Shown here: piece after piece, positions 1-9,533 of the stretch
How positions within the stretch are numbered: the first letter of the stretch is position 1
Layout: the number at the start of each line of letters is the position of its first letter
From: Flagellimonas sp947499585
Lineage (GTDB): Bacteria; Bacteroidota; Bacteroidia; Flavobacteriales; Flavobacteriaceae
NCBI RefSeq assembly: GCF_044596045.1
Contig: NZ_CP138995.1
Coordinates: 2,480,001 to 2,544,000 of the forward strand
Direction of reading: 5' to 3'
DNA: 64,000 bases
Made by a program: the position numbers and the translations under genes
The notes under the pieces: model-generated
Database searches by the model: none
What the model was told of the DNA's origin: nothing
What the model saw: the letters and a program-made list of their open reading frames with translations, nothing else

Positions 1-216
1 TCCGGTCTGTACTTCAATACCAAGAGACTTTAGATGTTTTGCAATTTTCTCGGCAGTTTTAAACTCCCTATTGCTTAATTCAGGATTTTGATGGATATCT
101 CGCCTCCATTCAATTACTTTGCTTTCAACCGCTGAATAATCTTTTTCCAGGTTGGGGCCTTGTGCCCAGATGGATAAACTGGTTAATAGGAAAGTAAGTG
201 TGAAAATTTTGTTCAT
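1..216 (-). CDS. M20-family amidohydrolase (N-terminal part, cut by window edge)
   Basis: Reading the minus strand from an ATG at 216 gives 72 codons open to the window edge. The protein starts with a secretion signal (MNKIFTLTFLLTSLSIWAQ) and continues with WRRDIHQNPELSNRE and a helix ending KHLKSLGIEVQTG. This is the characteristic N-terminus of M20D amidohydrolases (hippurate or N-acyl amino acid hydrolases), in which the histidine of HxNPE lies near the start of the catalytic domain. The signal peptide implies export to the periplasm. The metal-binding residues further downstream lie outside the window, so the substrate cannot be inferred. Only 11 bases separate its start from the stop of the upstream DsrE-like gene, so the two may be co-transcribed. 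Confidence 0.8.
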   Translation of the reverse strand, partial: MNKIFTLTFLLTSLSIWAQGPNLEKDYSAVESKVIEWRRDIHQNPELSNREFKTAEKIAKHLKSLGIEVQTG

Positions 217-227
217 ATATGTTGGAT

Positions 228-767
228 TTAAAATTTTATAAGTCGATAACCTTCATTTTGAAGCTGAATCAGTGCAGTCATTGCAGAAAGCGAAATTTTG
301 GTTCCGGAAATAAGTTCATTTTTAGGATATTTCCGTGAATTTGAAGACTGGCCGCAAAGAATAACTTCTACCCCAGAATCCATCAACGTTTTTACCATAT
401 CATAATTTGGGTTAGGAACGCCAAACCTGGACTTGTATGCCTCATTATCAATAACATCCTTAGAAGCTTTATTGTGCACCACTAAAGTTACTTTGAGTTG
501 TGATTGGGGAACACCGCCTTGAACGTGCATGTTCAAGAATCGGGCGGCAGTTTCAATGCTTCTGTTAATTTCAGTGTGAGATTCAGGGCTGTTCATGATA
601 TCAAAAACTGCTTTGAACTCTGCATCGACATCTGTTTTAAAATCTGGATTTTCAACAGACCAAACTTCACCGTAATTCTCTATTACTGGGCCGGCTTGCT
701 TCTTTTGAGCACTTCCGACTAAACAAATCAAACCAAAAAATAAAGGGAAAAAATAATTATGTTGCAT
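228..767 (-). CDS. secreted DsrE-family protein
   Basis: A 179-residue protein with a signal peptide (residues 1-20, ending VGSAQ) followed by a single DsrE/DsrF-like domain. Family marks are KVTLVVHNKAS in the first strand, the helix with YDMVKTLMDSGVEVILCGQS, and the short C-terminal beta segment. The cysteine in ILCGQS sits where DsrE-like proteins carry their sulfur-handling cysteine. Periplasmic DsrE-like proteins of unknown role are common in flavobacteria, so a persulfide or thiol function is only inferred. It starts with ATG and lies directly upstream of the M20 amidohydrolase gene on the same strand. Confidence 0.8.
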   Translation of the reverse strand: MQHNYFFPLFFGLICLVGSAQKKQAGPVIENYGEVWSVENPDFKTDVDAEFKAVFDIMNSPESHTEINRSIETAARFLNMHVQGGVPQSQLKVTLVVHNKASKDVIDNEAYKSRFGVPNPNYDMVKTLMDSGVEVILCGQSSNSRKYPKNELISGTKISLSAMTALIQLQNEGYRLIKF

Positions 768-900
768 TATTCACTCTTGAGTGTCTAAATATATTCAAAA
801 TCAAATTAAAACTACTTTCGTGTTTATAAGTATTGAAAGGATGATTTTAGCATGAAACCATTATTGGCTAATTTCACGTTTACTTAAAATACTTTAGCAT

Positions 901-3231
901 TTGAATACTTTTTTGGATGAATTGAATGATGCGCAGCGAGCCCCTGTACTGCACAAAGATGGCCCCCTTATGGTTATTGCTGGCGCAGGTTCCGGAAAGA
1001 CCCGTGTTTTGACCTACCGGATTGCACATTTGATGGATCAAGGCGTGGATTCCTTTAATATTCTTGCATTAACCTTTACCAACAAGGCTGCTCGTGAAAT
1101 GAAAAAGAGAATTGCCACGATCGTTGGTAGTTCTGAAGCAAAGAATTTGTGGATGGGAACGTTTCACTCGGTTTTTGCAAAATTGCTGCGTTTTGATGGA
1201 GATAAACTTGGCTACCCGAGCAATTTTACAATTTATGATACCCAAGATTCTCAACGATTGATTGCTTCTATCATAAAAGAGATGGGACTTGACAAGGATA
1301 TTTACAAATACAAACAAATACAAAATAGGATATCTTCTTATAAGAACAGTTTGGTTACTGTAAAGGCTTATTTCCAAAACCCGGAATTAGTGGAGGCTGA
1401 TGCCATGGCCAAGCGACCCAGACTTGGAGAAATCTACCAAAATTATGTGGACCGTTGTTTTAAGGCAGGCGCAATGGATTTTGATGACCTTTTATTACGG
1501 ACCAATGAGTTGTTGACGCGTTTTCCAGAGGTTTTGATGAAATACCAGGACAGGTTTAGGTATATACTGGTAGATGAGTATCAGGATACCAATCATTCCC
1601 AATACCTCATAGTAAAGGCATTGTCCGATCGCTACCAGAACATTTGTGTAGTTGGGGACGATGCCCAGAGCATCTATTCGTTTAGGGGTGCTAATATCAG
1701 TAATATCTTGAATTTTCAACGAGATTATGATGATGTGGGAATGTATCGTTTGGAGCAAAATTATCGATCTACAAAGAATATTGTAAATGCTGCCAATTCT
1801 ATTATTGCCAAGAATAAAAATCAACTGGAAAAAATAGTTTGGACTTCCAATGATGAAGGGAGTAAAATAAAAATACACAGAAGTATTACTGATGCAGAAG
1901 AGGGTAGGTATGTAGCTAGCTCAATTTTTGAGAATAAAATGCAGCAACAAATGCAAAATGGAGAGTTTGCCGTTTTGTACCGAACCAACTCTCAATCAAG
2001 AGCCATAGAAGATGCTTTACGGAAGCGGGACATTCCATACAGAATATACGGAGGTCTTTCCTTTTATCAACGAAAGGAAATCAAAGATGTACTGGCTTAT
2101 TTGCGAATGGTTATTAATCCAAAGGATGAAGAAGCTTTAAAACGGGTGATTAACTTTCCTGCAAGGGGCATTGGTCAAACCACCATTGATAAATTGGTTG
2201 TAGCTGCCAATCACTATGGCCGTTCCATTTTTGAAGTGATGGAACACATGGAAAAACTCGATTTGAAAATCAATACGGGAACCAAGCGTAAGCTGGGCGA
2301 TTTTGTAACGATGATCAAGAGTTTTCAGATTATGAACGAAGGTTCTGACGCTTTTACTCTTGCAGAACATGTTACTAAAAAGACAGGATTATTATTGGAA
2401 TTCAAAAAAGATGGCACTCCTGAAGGCATAGCCAGAATGGAGAATATTGAAGAGCTTTTGAATGGAATAAAAGATTTTGTAGAAGGACAGAAAGAATTGG
2501 CAGATGCTACTGGAGCGATATCAGAGTTTTTGGAAGATGTTGCCTTGGCAACAGATTTAGATAAGGATACAGGAGATGATGACCGTGTAGCATTAATGAC
2601 CATTCATTTGGCCAAAGGACTGGAATTTCCTTATGTCTATGTTGTTGGGATGGAAGAAGATCTGTTCCCTTCTGCGATGAGCATGAACACAAGAAGTGAG
2701 TTGGAAGAAGAACGAAGATTGTTCTATGTGGCATTGACCAGGGCTGAAAAACAAGCATTTCTTACCTATACACAAAATCGATACAGGTGGGGAAAACTTA
2801 TTGATGCAGAGCCCAGTAGGTTTTTAGAAGAGATTGATGAGCAATATGTTGAGAATCTTACTCCCGTTAATGATGGCTATCGATATAAATCCATGATTGA
2901 TGTTGATATTTTTGGTGATGTGGATAAAAGCAAGTTACGTCAAATAAAACCAAAGAACGGAGCACCTCCAGCTGTACATAAACCAAATGAAAATCAACTA
3001 CGAAAACTTAGAAAACTAAAACCTGAACTAGCAGCTCCAGCGAACAATACAGGTTCTATTGACCCTAATTTGGTTGAAGGTTCTTTGGTAAACCATACCC
3101 GTTTTGGAAAAGGAAAGGTTTTAAAAGTTGAAGGAATTGGTAATGATAAAAAAGCTGAGATTCAATTTGAAAGAGGAGATATTAAAAAACTACTGCTCCG
3201 CTTTGCCAAGTTAGAGATTTTAGAAGGGTAA
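901..3231 (+). CDS. uvrD: ATP-dependent DNA helicase UvrD/PcrA
   Basis: A 776-residue superfamily 1A helicase, acting 3'-5' in nucleotide excision and mismatch repair. The N-terminus LNDAQRAPVL is the Q motif. Walker A is GAGSGKT (residues 28-34), motif II is LVDEYQDT, motif III contains GDDAQSIYSFRGA, motif V is TIHLAKGLEF and motif VI is FYVALTRA. The last 60 residues form a PcrA-type Tudor-like tail (GSLVNHTRFGKGKV), which in PcrA contacts RNA polymerase. The start is TTG at 901; it gives the usual MNxxLxxLNxAQ beginning, and the next in-frame ATG lies inside the Q/Walker region. A near-consensus promoter element TACTTTAG at 890-897 lies just upstream, which would leave almost no leader. 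Confidence 0.95.
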   Translation: MNTFLDELNDAQRAPVLHKDGPLMVIAGAGSGKTRVLTYRIAHLMDQGVDSFNILALTFTNKAAREMKKRIATIVGSSEAKNLWMGTFHSVFAKLLRFDGDKLGYPSNFTIYDTQDSQRLIASIIKEMGLDKDIYKYKQIQNRISSYKNSLVTVKAYFQNPELVEADAMAKRPRLGEIYQNYVDRCFKAGAMDFDDLLLRTNELLTRFPEVLMKYQDRFRYILVDEYQDTNHSQYLIVKALSDRYQNICVVGDDAQSIYSFRGANISNILNFQRDYDDVGMYRLEQNYRSTKNIVNAANSIIAKNKNQLEKIVWTSNDEGSKIKIHRSITDAEEGRYVASSIFENKMQQQMQNGEFAVLYRTNSQSRAIEDALRKRDIPYRIYGGLSFYQRKEIKDVLAYLRMVINPKDEEALKRVINFPARGIGQTTIDKLVVAANHYGRSIFEVMEHMEKLDLKINTGTKRKLGDFVTMIKSFQIMNEGSDAFTLAEHVTKKTGLLLEFKKDGTPEGIARMENIEELLNGIKDFVEGQKELADATGAISEFLEDVALATDLDKDTGDDDRVALMTIHLAKGLEFPYVYVVGMEEDLFPSAMSMNTRSELEEERRLFYVALTRAEKQAFLTYTQNRYRWGKLIDAEPSRFLEEIDEQYVENLTPVNDGYRYKSMIDVDIFGDVDKSKLRQIKPKNGAPPAVHKPNENQLRKLRKLKPELAAPANNTGSIDPNLVEGSLVNHTRFGKGKVLKVEGIGNDKKAEIQFERGDIKKLLLRFAKLEILEG

Positions 3232-3282
3232 AGGATTAAAAGGCTTGTGTGAGTCCTCCAAAATTCATTTTGAATGATTCAA

Positions 3283-4623
3283 CTATTGCACGTATCCACA
3301 AAATACCTGATCAGTGAATTCCACAATGGGGTTTTCTTGGTTAAAAGGAAACGTATAAATATTGAAATATCCTTTTTGATCTCCATAATCTAGATTACAG
3401 TCAATTTCTCTAATATCATTATTGCTTGTAGCATCTACCAATTCTGCAAATAGAATTTCCCGCTTTTTTATTAGGGCTTTCGCCATGTGTTTGGATAGAA
3501 CATGTTTTTCACTTTCCATATTATAAATGAGCAAAGGCCAATTCTCTGAGGCGCCACTACCCGAAAAGAAAAGAAATTCGTTCTTTTTTCCAATCAAACT
3601 AGCTACATCTTTTAAGTTAAACGTTAGGGAATCAATACTTGATGAATAAATAGAAACCTCTGTATTTTTCTTTTTATAATTATTGGTCACTTGTATTTCC
3701 AATAGGTCATTAAATTTATAGATATCTGTTTCTCCTTCTTTATTTTTAGATAGTGGAAGCTCTGAACCATTTAAAAAATTAAAGGAATTTCTTTGCTCAA
3801 AATCCTTTTCTTTTGACACATTACTTAAGTCTATTTCTTCTCTTAAATGTTCATTATCATAGGTCTTTCCATTGAATGTCATAGGTCTATACACAACGGT
3901 TGAACCCCAAGCTTCTGGTTTTAAAATTAATGACCCATCTTTTTCTATATTAAAATCCATTTGAGATTCAAAACCCAAATCCTCAATGCTATAGTAAGAA
4001 GCCATGGAGCTTTTGTTATTTGGAAATATATTGGACTCTTCTAAACCTTCATTAACAGAAGTATATGCATCTACCTTGTAATAATATTCCATTGCGGAAT
4101 ACTTACCCCATCCGTGAAAGAGGTATAGAGGTTGTTTCCCTTCTGTTTTTAAAGTATAAATTTCATTGTAGCATGCCGGATTCCCGCTTAGTGATGTAGG
4201 GACAACCTTTTTGTTTACAGTAAACAGTGCAATGTTTTTATAATTTATCAAAGACTCACCGATTCTGGTATCCCAAGAGAATATCCCTATCTTTTGATTA
4301 TCTGATATAGCGAAAGTAAAATCATGTTTTTTGTAATAGTATGATGTACTTATCTCAGACAAGACTTTTGGAGATTTCACTTTTTCTATTGTCTTTCTGA
4401 TATGCTCGTTGACAAGAATTGCAGATTCTGAAAATGAAGAGTTATCTGGATCAATACTTGATAGTCTTTGTAGTAATACATCTAAACTATCAATTACTTG
4501 TTTCCCATTATCAAAGCTAAAATTTTTAGCATATAATTTGTTCTCTATTTTTTGATTAGAGCAGCTTAATGAAACCAATAGGAGAAAAAAAGTCAGGGCT
4601 TTAATGTAGGGGCTAAGCATCAT
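3283..4623 (-). CDS. hypothetical lipoprotein
   Basis: A 446-residue protein with a lipoprotein signal peptide whose lipobox is LVSLSC (cysteine near residue 21), so it should be lipid-anchored in the periplasm or at the outer membrane. The rest is soluble, rich in Ser, Asn and Lys, and alternates predicted strands and loops, with no enzymatic motif that I recognise. It has two adjacent ATG codons; the first was used. It converges on uvrD with a gap of about 50 bases and no clear terminator. Function unknown. Confidence 0.75.
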   Translation of the reverse strand: MMLSPYIKALTFFLLLVSLSCSNQKIENKLYAKNFSFDNGKQVIDSLDVLLQRLSSIDPDNSSFSESAILVNEHIRKTIEKVKSPKVLSEISTSYYYKKHDFTFAISDNQKIGIFSWDTRIGESLINYKNIALFTVNKKVVPTSLSGNPACYNEIYTLKTEGKQPLYLFHGWGKYSAMEYYYKVDAYTSVNEGLEESNIFPNNKSSMASYYSIEDLGFESQMDFNIEKDGSLILKPEAWGSTVVYRPMTFNGKTYDNEHLREEIDLSNVSKEKDFEQRNSFNFLNGSELPLSKNKEGETDIYKFNDLLEIQVTNNYKKKNTEVSIYSSSIDSLTFNLKDVASLIGKKNEFLFFSGSGASENWPLLIYNMESEKHVLSKHMAKALIKKREILFAELVDATSNNDIREIDCNLDYGDQKGYFNIYTFPFNQENPIVEFTDQVFCGYVQ

Positions 4624-4893
4624 GATTTGTGCTGATTAGATTAAAATCAACATAAAATTGGTCATTTTTTTAGTGTGGTACAGGGAGAAATGGATTCATG
4701 ACCTTTTTCATTTGATAAACAGCGTATTTGACCAAAGGGATGCACAAAAGGTTAAAAATTAGGGTTTTGACAACCCTTGCTTGGACTCAAACATAAGTTT
4801 TGCCCATAATCTTTGTTTCTTTGTATACAATTTGATTGCTAGAGATTATTGCATTTCAAATTTTTAAAATGATTTTATTTAAACGGAACTCAC

Positions 4894-5514
4894 ATGGCGG
4901 AGCTGATAAAGCTTTATGAAGAAAACCCAAACCCTAAACAAGTAGAGAAAATTGGGAAGGTGCTACGAAAAGGCGGGTTGATTATTTATCCCACTGATAC
5001 CGTATATGGTCTGGGGTGCGACATCACGAACTCTAGAGCTTTGGCAAAAATTGCCCGTATAAAAGGTATAAAGTTGGAAAAAGCGAACTGGTCATTTATC
5101 TGTCCTGATTTAAGTAACCTTTCAGACTTTGTGCGACAAATAGATTCAGTAACATTCAAAATTTTAAAAAGAGCACTCCCAGGTCCTTATACTTTTATTC
5201 TTCCAGGCAACAATAACCTTCCAAAGGACTTTAAGAAAAAGAAGACTGTAGGCATAAGAGTCCCCGATAATGAAATTGTGAAGGCCTTGGTCACAGAATT
5301 GGGGAATCCAATCGTATCTACTTCCATTTATGATGAAGACGATATCTTAGAATACACAACCGACCCAGAACTTATATTTGAGAAATGGGAGAATTTGGTG
5401 GATATAGTTATTGATGGAGGATATGGCGGAAACATAGCCTCCACAGTTATTGATCTATCCACTGGGCAGCCTGAAGTTATAAGGGAAGGTAAAGGTAGTC
5501 TGGATATTTTTTAA
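4894..5514 (+). CDS. Sua5/YciO/YrdC-family protein, YciO-like
   Basis: A 206-residue single YrdC-type domain. Members make threonylcarbamoyl-AMP for the t6A modification of tRNA. Visible motifs are IIYPTDTVYGLGCD near residue 30, PGPYTFILPG near residue 108, GIRVPDN and SSTVIDL-like ASTVIDLS near the C-terminus. The absence of the KxRP loop and the sequence after ARIKG (FICPDLSNLSDF) resemble Escherichia coli YciO more than TsaC or Sua5, so this may be the paralogue with weak or different activity. It starts with ATG. A strong terminator hairpin follows the stop. Confidence 0.85.
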   Translation: MAELIKLYEENPNPKQVEKIGKVLRKGGLIIYPTDTVYGLGCDITNSRALAKIARIKGIKLEKANWSFICPDLSNLSDFVRQIDSVTFKILKRALPGPYTFILPGNNNLPKDFKKKKTVGIRVPDNEIVKALVTELGNPIVSTSIYDEDDILEYTTDPELIFEKWENLVDIVIDGGYGGNIASTVIDLSTGQPEVIREGKGSLDIF

Positions 5515-5531
5515 GAAAGCTTCTAAAAACA

Positions 5532-5555
5532 AAAAGCGGCCCTAAGGCCGCTTTT
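5532..5555. terminator. bidirectional intrinsic terminator
   Basis: The sequence AAAAGCGGCC, loop CTAA, GGCCGCTTTT forms a perfect 10-bp stem flanked by A and T runs. It sits between the convergent yciO-like gene (ending 5514) and the OmpA-family gene (ending 5577), so it can serve both. Confidence 0.9.
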
Positions 5556-5576
5556 AAATTTACTTTATAATATAAA

Positions 5577-6449
5577 TTATTTTCCAGACCCACCAATTGC
5601 AGGATCTTTCATTCCTTCTTCTATCATGTTATAGAATTGGTCAATTTTTGGAAGAACAACAATACGCGTTCTTCTATTTTTTGCCCTTTCAGCTGCAGTA
5701 TCGTTTGATGCCAATGGAACATAAAAACTTCTTCCGGCAGCGGTCATACGTTCAGGAGCCACGTTAAAATCTTTTTGCAATGTTCTTACAATAGCTGTTG
5801 CTCTTTTTGCACTTAAGTCCCAGTTGTCTACCAAAACACCACTAGAATAAGGAACGTTGTCCGTATGCCCTTCTACTAAAAATTCGAAATCTGGTTTGTT
5901 GTTTACAACTTTAGCTACTTTACCTAAGACTCCTTTGGCAGCATTGGTTATGTTGTAACTTCCGCTTCTGAACAACAATTTATCAGAAATAGAAACAAAG
6001 ACTACACCTTTCTCAACACTTATTTCAATGTCTTCATCATCTAAATTGCCAAGAACTCCTTTTAAACTTTGTACCAAAGAAAGATTTACAGAATCTCTTC
6101 TTGTAACAGCATCTTGCAACTTTCTAATGGTTAAGTCTTTTTCTTGCAGACTTTCAAGAGATTTTTCAAGATTTTCAGCACCTTTTGTGGTTAATGTAGT
6201 CAAATTACCCATGTTGTTGATCAACTCTTGGTTGTTTGCTTTCAAAAACGCGTTTTGATCTTCTAGGGTTTGCAATTTTGAAGTTGCAGACGCTTTCTCC
6301 TCTAAACAATCGTTAAGTTTAACAGTTGCCGAGTTCAAAAGATCTTGGGTTTCTTTTTGCTGTGCTTCTAGCTCAGCATATTTTTTTTGTGATACACATG
6401 ATGACAATAAAATTGCCATTGTTAATGTTCCTAGGAAAACTTTTTTCAT
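5577..6449 (-). CDS. OmpA/MotB-family lipoprotein with coiled coil
   Basis: A 290-residue lipoprotein: signal peptide with lipobox LLSSC (cysteine at residue 18), a long heptad-rich coiled coil (about residues 22-120), and a C-terminal OmpA-like peptidoglycan-binding domain (about 150-270). The domain shows LLFRSGSYNIT, the diaminopimelate-contact stretch EGHTDNVP and NRRTRIVVLP with the conserved arginine. It should be anchored in the outer membrane and grip the peptidoglycan. It is transcribed alone, ending at the terminator hairpin at 5532-5555. A -7 promoter element lies about 54 bases upstream at 6503-6510. Confidence 0.9.
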   Translation of the reverse strand: MKKVFLGTLTMAILLSSCVSQKKYAELEAQQKETQDLLNSATVKLNDCLEEKASATSKLQTLEDQNAFLKANNQELINNMGNLTTLTTKGAENLEKSLESLQEKDLTIRKLQDAVTRRDSVNLSLVQSLKGVLGNLDDEDIEISVEKGVVFVSISDKLLFRSGSYNITNAAKGVLGKVAKVVNNKPDFEFLVEGHTDNVPYSSGVLVDNWDLSAKRATAIVRTLQKDFNVAPERMTAAGRSFYVPLASNDTAAERAKNRRTRIVVLPKIDQFYNMIEEGMKDPAIGGSGK

Positions 6450-6502
6450 AATCTGAATGTATAAATTAAGGATTGTTAAATATCAATGCTAAAATGGTCA
6501 GG

Positions 6503-6510
6503 CAAAATTA
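6503..6510 (-). promoter_or_regulatory. -7 promoter element of the OmpA-family gene
   Basis: On the minus strand the sequence reads TAATTTTG, matching the Bacteroidota -7 consensus TAnnTTTG, 54 bases 5' of the start codon at 6449. No clear -33 TTTG was found at the usual spacing, so this is a moderate call. Confidence 0.45.
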
Positions 6511-6543
6511 GATAAAAATGAAATTTTAAATATTTCGCCATCG

Positions 6544-7545
6544 TTAATCTTTTACTAAAATGTTAAAATTCTTTATTTGATGTACGAAATGAGACCAGAC
6601 TATGGATGTTGTTGAATAGTACTTTAATATAAAATTAGCTTTTTCTCTTTTTTTGTAAAACCTCCTAAAGTTAGCATAAAAACTTAGATGTGCGCGCAGA
6701 ATGGCAAAGCAATGGTTAAACCTAAATTGAAAAACAAAACGTAAAGCGGCTATACCATCTAATATCAGTCGCAAAAAAATTATGGATAATGCCTTTTTTC
6801 TTGGCAGGTTTTTGGTGATGGAATACAGAGAGTTCCTGAAATTAAGAAATGTCTTTTTTGGGTTCATATTCTTTAAGGTAGAACCCCCTAAATGATATAC
6901 TTGGCTCTCTCCTACATAATATACCTTGTGATTTGAATTTTTGGCCCTCCAGCAAAGGTCGATTTCTTCTTGATGGGCAAAATAATCTTCATCAAATCCT
7001 TTAAGGGCTTTAAAAACATCACTCTTAATAAACATGCAGGCACCAGTAGCCCAAAAGACTTCTTTTATATCATCGTATTGACCTTCATCCTTTTCCAAAG
7101 CTTGAAATATTCTACCACGACAAAACGGATACCCCAATTTATCAATAAAGCCACCTGCTGCACCAGCATACTCAAAATATTCCTTTCGTTTTAAATCCAA
7201 TATCTTGGGCTGTATGATGGCTGCTTCGGGGATTGTGTTAAAAGCTTCAAGTATAGGTTTCAACCAATTGGCGGTAACTTCAACATCAGAATTTAAAAGA
7301 CAAAAAAGATCAGCCTCAATATTCTTTAATCCATCATTGTATCCTTTTGCAAATCCACCATTTGTAGTGTTTTGGACAATACCTATGGTTGGGTAGGTAT
7401 CTTTTATAAATGCAACAGAATCATCTGTACTGGCATTGTCAACAACATATATACTTGCTCCATGTGAATGGGCAATAACCGAGGGAAGAAATTTTTCTAG
7501 CAATGTCTTCCCGTTCCAATTTAGTATGACAACGGCGACTTTCAA
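6544..7545 (-). CDS. family 2 glycosyltransferase (rhamnosyltransferase-like)
   Basis: A 333-residue GT2 enzyme that transfers a sugar from a nucleotide donor, probably for cell-surface polysaccharide. The N-terminal Rossmann-type strand VAVVILNWNG, the VDNASTDDS loop, the donor-site LNSDVEV (standing for the usual DxD) and the late ATGACMFIKSDVF plus DEDYFAHQEEIDLCWRAK acceptor region are all typical of WbbL-like transferases. The C-terminal 60 residues are basic and partly hydrophobic, suggesting membrane association. The start is TTG at 7545; no ATG fits the first strand. It lies 12 bases downstream of the HSDR_N-like gene and is likely co-transcribed with it. Confidence 0.9.
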   Translation of the reverse strand: MKVAVVILNWNGKTLLEKFLPSVIAHSHGASIYVVDNASTDDSVAFIKDTYPTIGIVQNTTNGGFAKGYNDGLKNIEADLFCLLNSDVEVTANWLKPILEAFNTIPEAAIIQPKILDLKRKEYFEYAGAAGGFIDKLGYPFCRGRIFQALEKDEGQYDDIKEVFWATGACMFIKSDVFKALKGFDEDYFAHQEEIDLCWRAKNSNHKVYYVGESQVYHLGGSTLKNMNPKKTFLNFRNSLYSITKNLPRKKALSIIFLRLILDGIAALRFVFQFRFNHCFAILRAHLSFYANFRRFYKKREKANFILKYYSTTSIVWSHFVHQIKNFNILVKD

Positions 7546-7557
7546 AACGGGAGCAAA

Positions 7558-8004
7558 TTAACGGCTAAAATCAGGAATTTCCTTCAAAAACCTATATTTT
7601 TCATTTTCAAGATCCATTTCGCAATAATAATGGTCAATACCATTCGTCACCATTAGGTAGTTGGATTTTAAAAGATAATTGTACTGCGCAATCTGATCAA
7701 ACGTGGTTTGATCAATTTTTATATCTGGTGATTTGCACTCTACCAAGATTTCTATAGCGCCATTTGGTTTAAAAACGACAATGTCATAACGCTTTTTCAG
7801 ATTGTTGACAACCAGTTGTTTTTCTATATTGATGAGACTCTTGGGGTATTTTTTTGTTGAAATTAAATAATGGATTACATGCTGGCGTACCCATTCTTCA
7901 GGTTGCAGCACCACAAATTTTTTGCGGATCACATCAAAGATATGGAGCCTATTTTCGCTATTTTTGATTCTAAACGAATACTTGGGAAAGTTCAACGCTT
8001 GCAT
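7558..8004 (-). CDS. HSDR_N-like nuclease-fold protein
   Basis: A 148-residue stand-alone protein resembling the N-terminal nuclease-type domain of type I restriction R subunits. It has EEWVRQHVIHYL near residue 37, KRYDIVVF (the aspartate of the PD-(D/E)xK core) near residue 73 and the ECKSPD stretch (E and K of the core) near residue 90. No helicase or modification genes are nearby, so it is not part of a type I system here. Single-domain versions next to holA are, to my knowledge, common in flavobacteria; their role is unknown. It starts with ATG, divergent from holA with 26 bases between the starts. Confidence 0.75.
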   Translation of the reverse strand: MQALNFPKYSFRIKNSENRLHIFDVIRKKFVVLQPEEWVRQHVIHYLISTKKYPKSLINIEKQLVVNNLKKRYDIVVFKPNGAIEILVECKSPDIKIDQTTFDQIAQYNYLLKSNYLMVTNGIDHYYCEMDLENEKYRFLKEIPDFSR

Positions 8005-8030
8005 TGGACAAATTTGATGATTTTTTCTGA

Positions 8031-9032
8031 ATGGATAGGATAAAGGAAATTGTTGCGAACATTAATCAAGGGACACCAAAACCTATTTATTTTTTGATGG
8101 GTGATGAACCCTATTATATTGATAAGATTTCAAAATATATTTCGGATAATGTATTGACGGAAGATGAGAAAGGATTTAACCAAATGGTTCTTTATGGAAG
8201 GGAAACCAGCGTGGATGAAGTAATTTTAAATGCCAAACGCTTCCCTATGATGGCCCAATATCAAGTTGTCATTGTAAAAGAAGCGCAGCATCTTTCTCGT
8301 AACATTGAAAACTTTAGTGCTTACGTTGAGAATCCGCAACCTACTACCATACTTGTAATTTGCTATAAATACAAAAAGCTGGACAAGCGAAAAAAGCTGT
8401 ATAAAACCATTCAAAAAAATGGCGAACTTTTTGAAAGTAAAAAACTGTATGAGAATCAGGTTTCCGAATGGATACGGAGGACATTAAGCGGAAGAAAACG
8501 CAAGATTTCCCCAAAAGCCTGTATGTTGCTTGTGGAGTTTTTAGGGACTGATTTAAGTAAAATCAGTAACGAACTAGATAAGCTGGCCATAGTTGTGCCG
8601 GAAACAATAGAAATTACTCCAGAGCTGATTGAGGAGCATATTGGGTTTAGTAAGGACTTCAATAATTTTGAACTTAAAAAAGCTATTGGAGAAAGGAATG
8701 TGGGTAAGGCCACCCGTATTATTAATTATTTTTCTCAAAACCCCAAGGATAATCCATTTGTGGTTACCATTACCTTGTTGAACACTTTTTTCACCCAACT
8801 TTTGCAATATCATGGGCTTAATGACCATTCTCCCGGCAACGTGGCCAAAGTGCTTGGTATAAATCCATATTTTGTAAATGAATTTACCGTTGCAGCAAAA
8901 AATTATCCTATGAAAAGTGTGAGTGGGATAATCTCAAGTTTACGGCAACTGGATTTAAAAAGTAAAGGAGTTGGAGCAAACAATATGGCACAGGCCGATC
9001 TTCTAAAAGAACTGCTTATAAAAATTGCATAG
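8031..9032 (+). CDS. holA: DNA polymerase III subunit delta
   Basis: A 333-residue clamp-loader delta subunit that opens the sliding clamp. It has IYFLMGDEPYYIDK near residue 20 (the degenerate P-loop region typical of delta), the MAQYQVVIVKEAQHL strand, a central helical lid with ELDKLAIVV, and the C-terminal collar domain (about 210-333). The length matches the family. It starts with ATG and converges on the DoxX gene with a gap of only 2 bases between the stops. Confidence 0.93.
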   Translation: MDRIKEIVANINQGTPKPIYFLMGDEPYYIDKISKYISDNVLTEDEKGFNQMVLYGRETSVDEVILNAKRFPMMAQYQVVIVKEAQHLSRNIENFSAYVENPQPTTILVICYKYKKLDKRKKLYKTIQKNGELFESKKLYENQVSEWIRRTLSGRKRKISPKACMLLVEFLGTDLSKISNELDKLAIVVPETIEITPELIEEHIGFSKDFNNFELKKAIGERNVGKATRIINYFSQNPKDNPFVVTITLLNTFFTQLLQYHGLNDHSPGNVAKVLGINPYFVNEFTVAAKNYPMKSVSGIISSLRQLDLKSKGVGANNMAQADLLKELLIKIA

Positions 9033-9034
9033 AC

Positions 9035-9412
9035 CTATTTCTTGTCTACACTATATTTTCCAGGTCCTAATAGGAAAACAACAATAAAAATTGTAGCATA
9101 AAGCAATGCCAATTCTTTCTTCCCAAAAGGGTCGGCTCCATGAACTACTATGGCTGCAACAAGCATTGTAATTGTTGTGGGAACAGCGGCCCAACGAGTT
9201 TTAAAGCCAATGATTATAAGGATAGGACATATAAACTCACCAATTACAGTCAAGAAGAGGGTAGGAGCCTGACCAATCCCCAATGGATTGGGAAAATCAG
9301 TATTACCACTTATAAGATTCTGAAATTTTGGGTAACCATGGGTCAACATAAAAGCAGAAGGGACAATCCTAAGAAGAGCAAGTCCCAAATGTATTAGAAT
9401 ATTGTTTTTCAT
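9035..9412 (-). CDS. DoxX-family membrane protein
   Basis: A 125-residue membrane protein with four hydrophobic helices and the DoxX marks ALLRIVPSAFMLTHGYPKF in helix 1 and the IGEFICPILIIIGFKTRWAA stretch in helices 2-3. DoxX proteins associate with thiol and redox homeostasis, but the exact reaction is unsettled. It starts with ATG and appears to be transcribed alone. Confidence 0.88.
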   Translation of the reverse strand: MKNNILIHLGLALLRIVPSAFMLTHGYPKFQNLISGNTDFPNPLGIGQAPTLFLTVIGEFICPILIIIGFKTRWAAVPTTITMLVAAIVVHGADPFGKKELALLYATIFIVVFLLGPGKYSVDKK

Positions 9413-9533
9413 TGAAGGGGGAATTTAATTTTCGTGAAAGTATAAATTATGTCTTAATGAAAACAATAATTATTTATTAAAAAAAAAGTTAAGTCGAAAG
9501 CCAAGTAGATTTCAATATTGAAGTTATTACGGT

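Noticed and set aside
7558..8004. HSDR_N-like gene considered as part of a restriction-modification system
   Set aside because: There is no methyltransferase, specificity subunit or helicase nearby; the gene stands alone beside holA.
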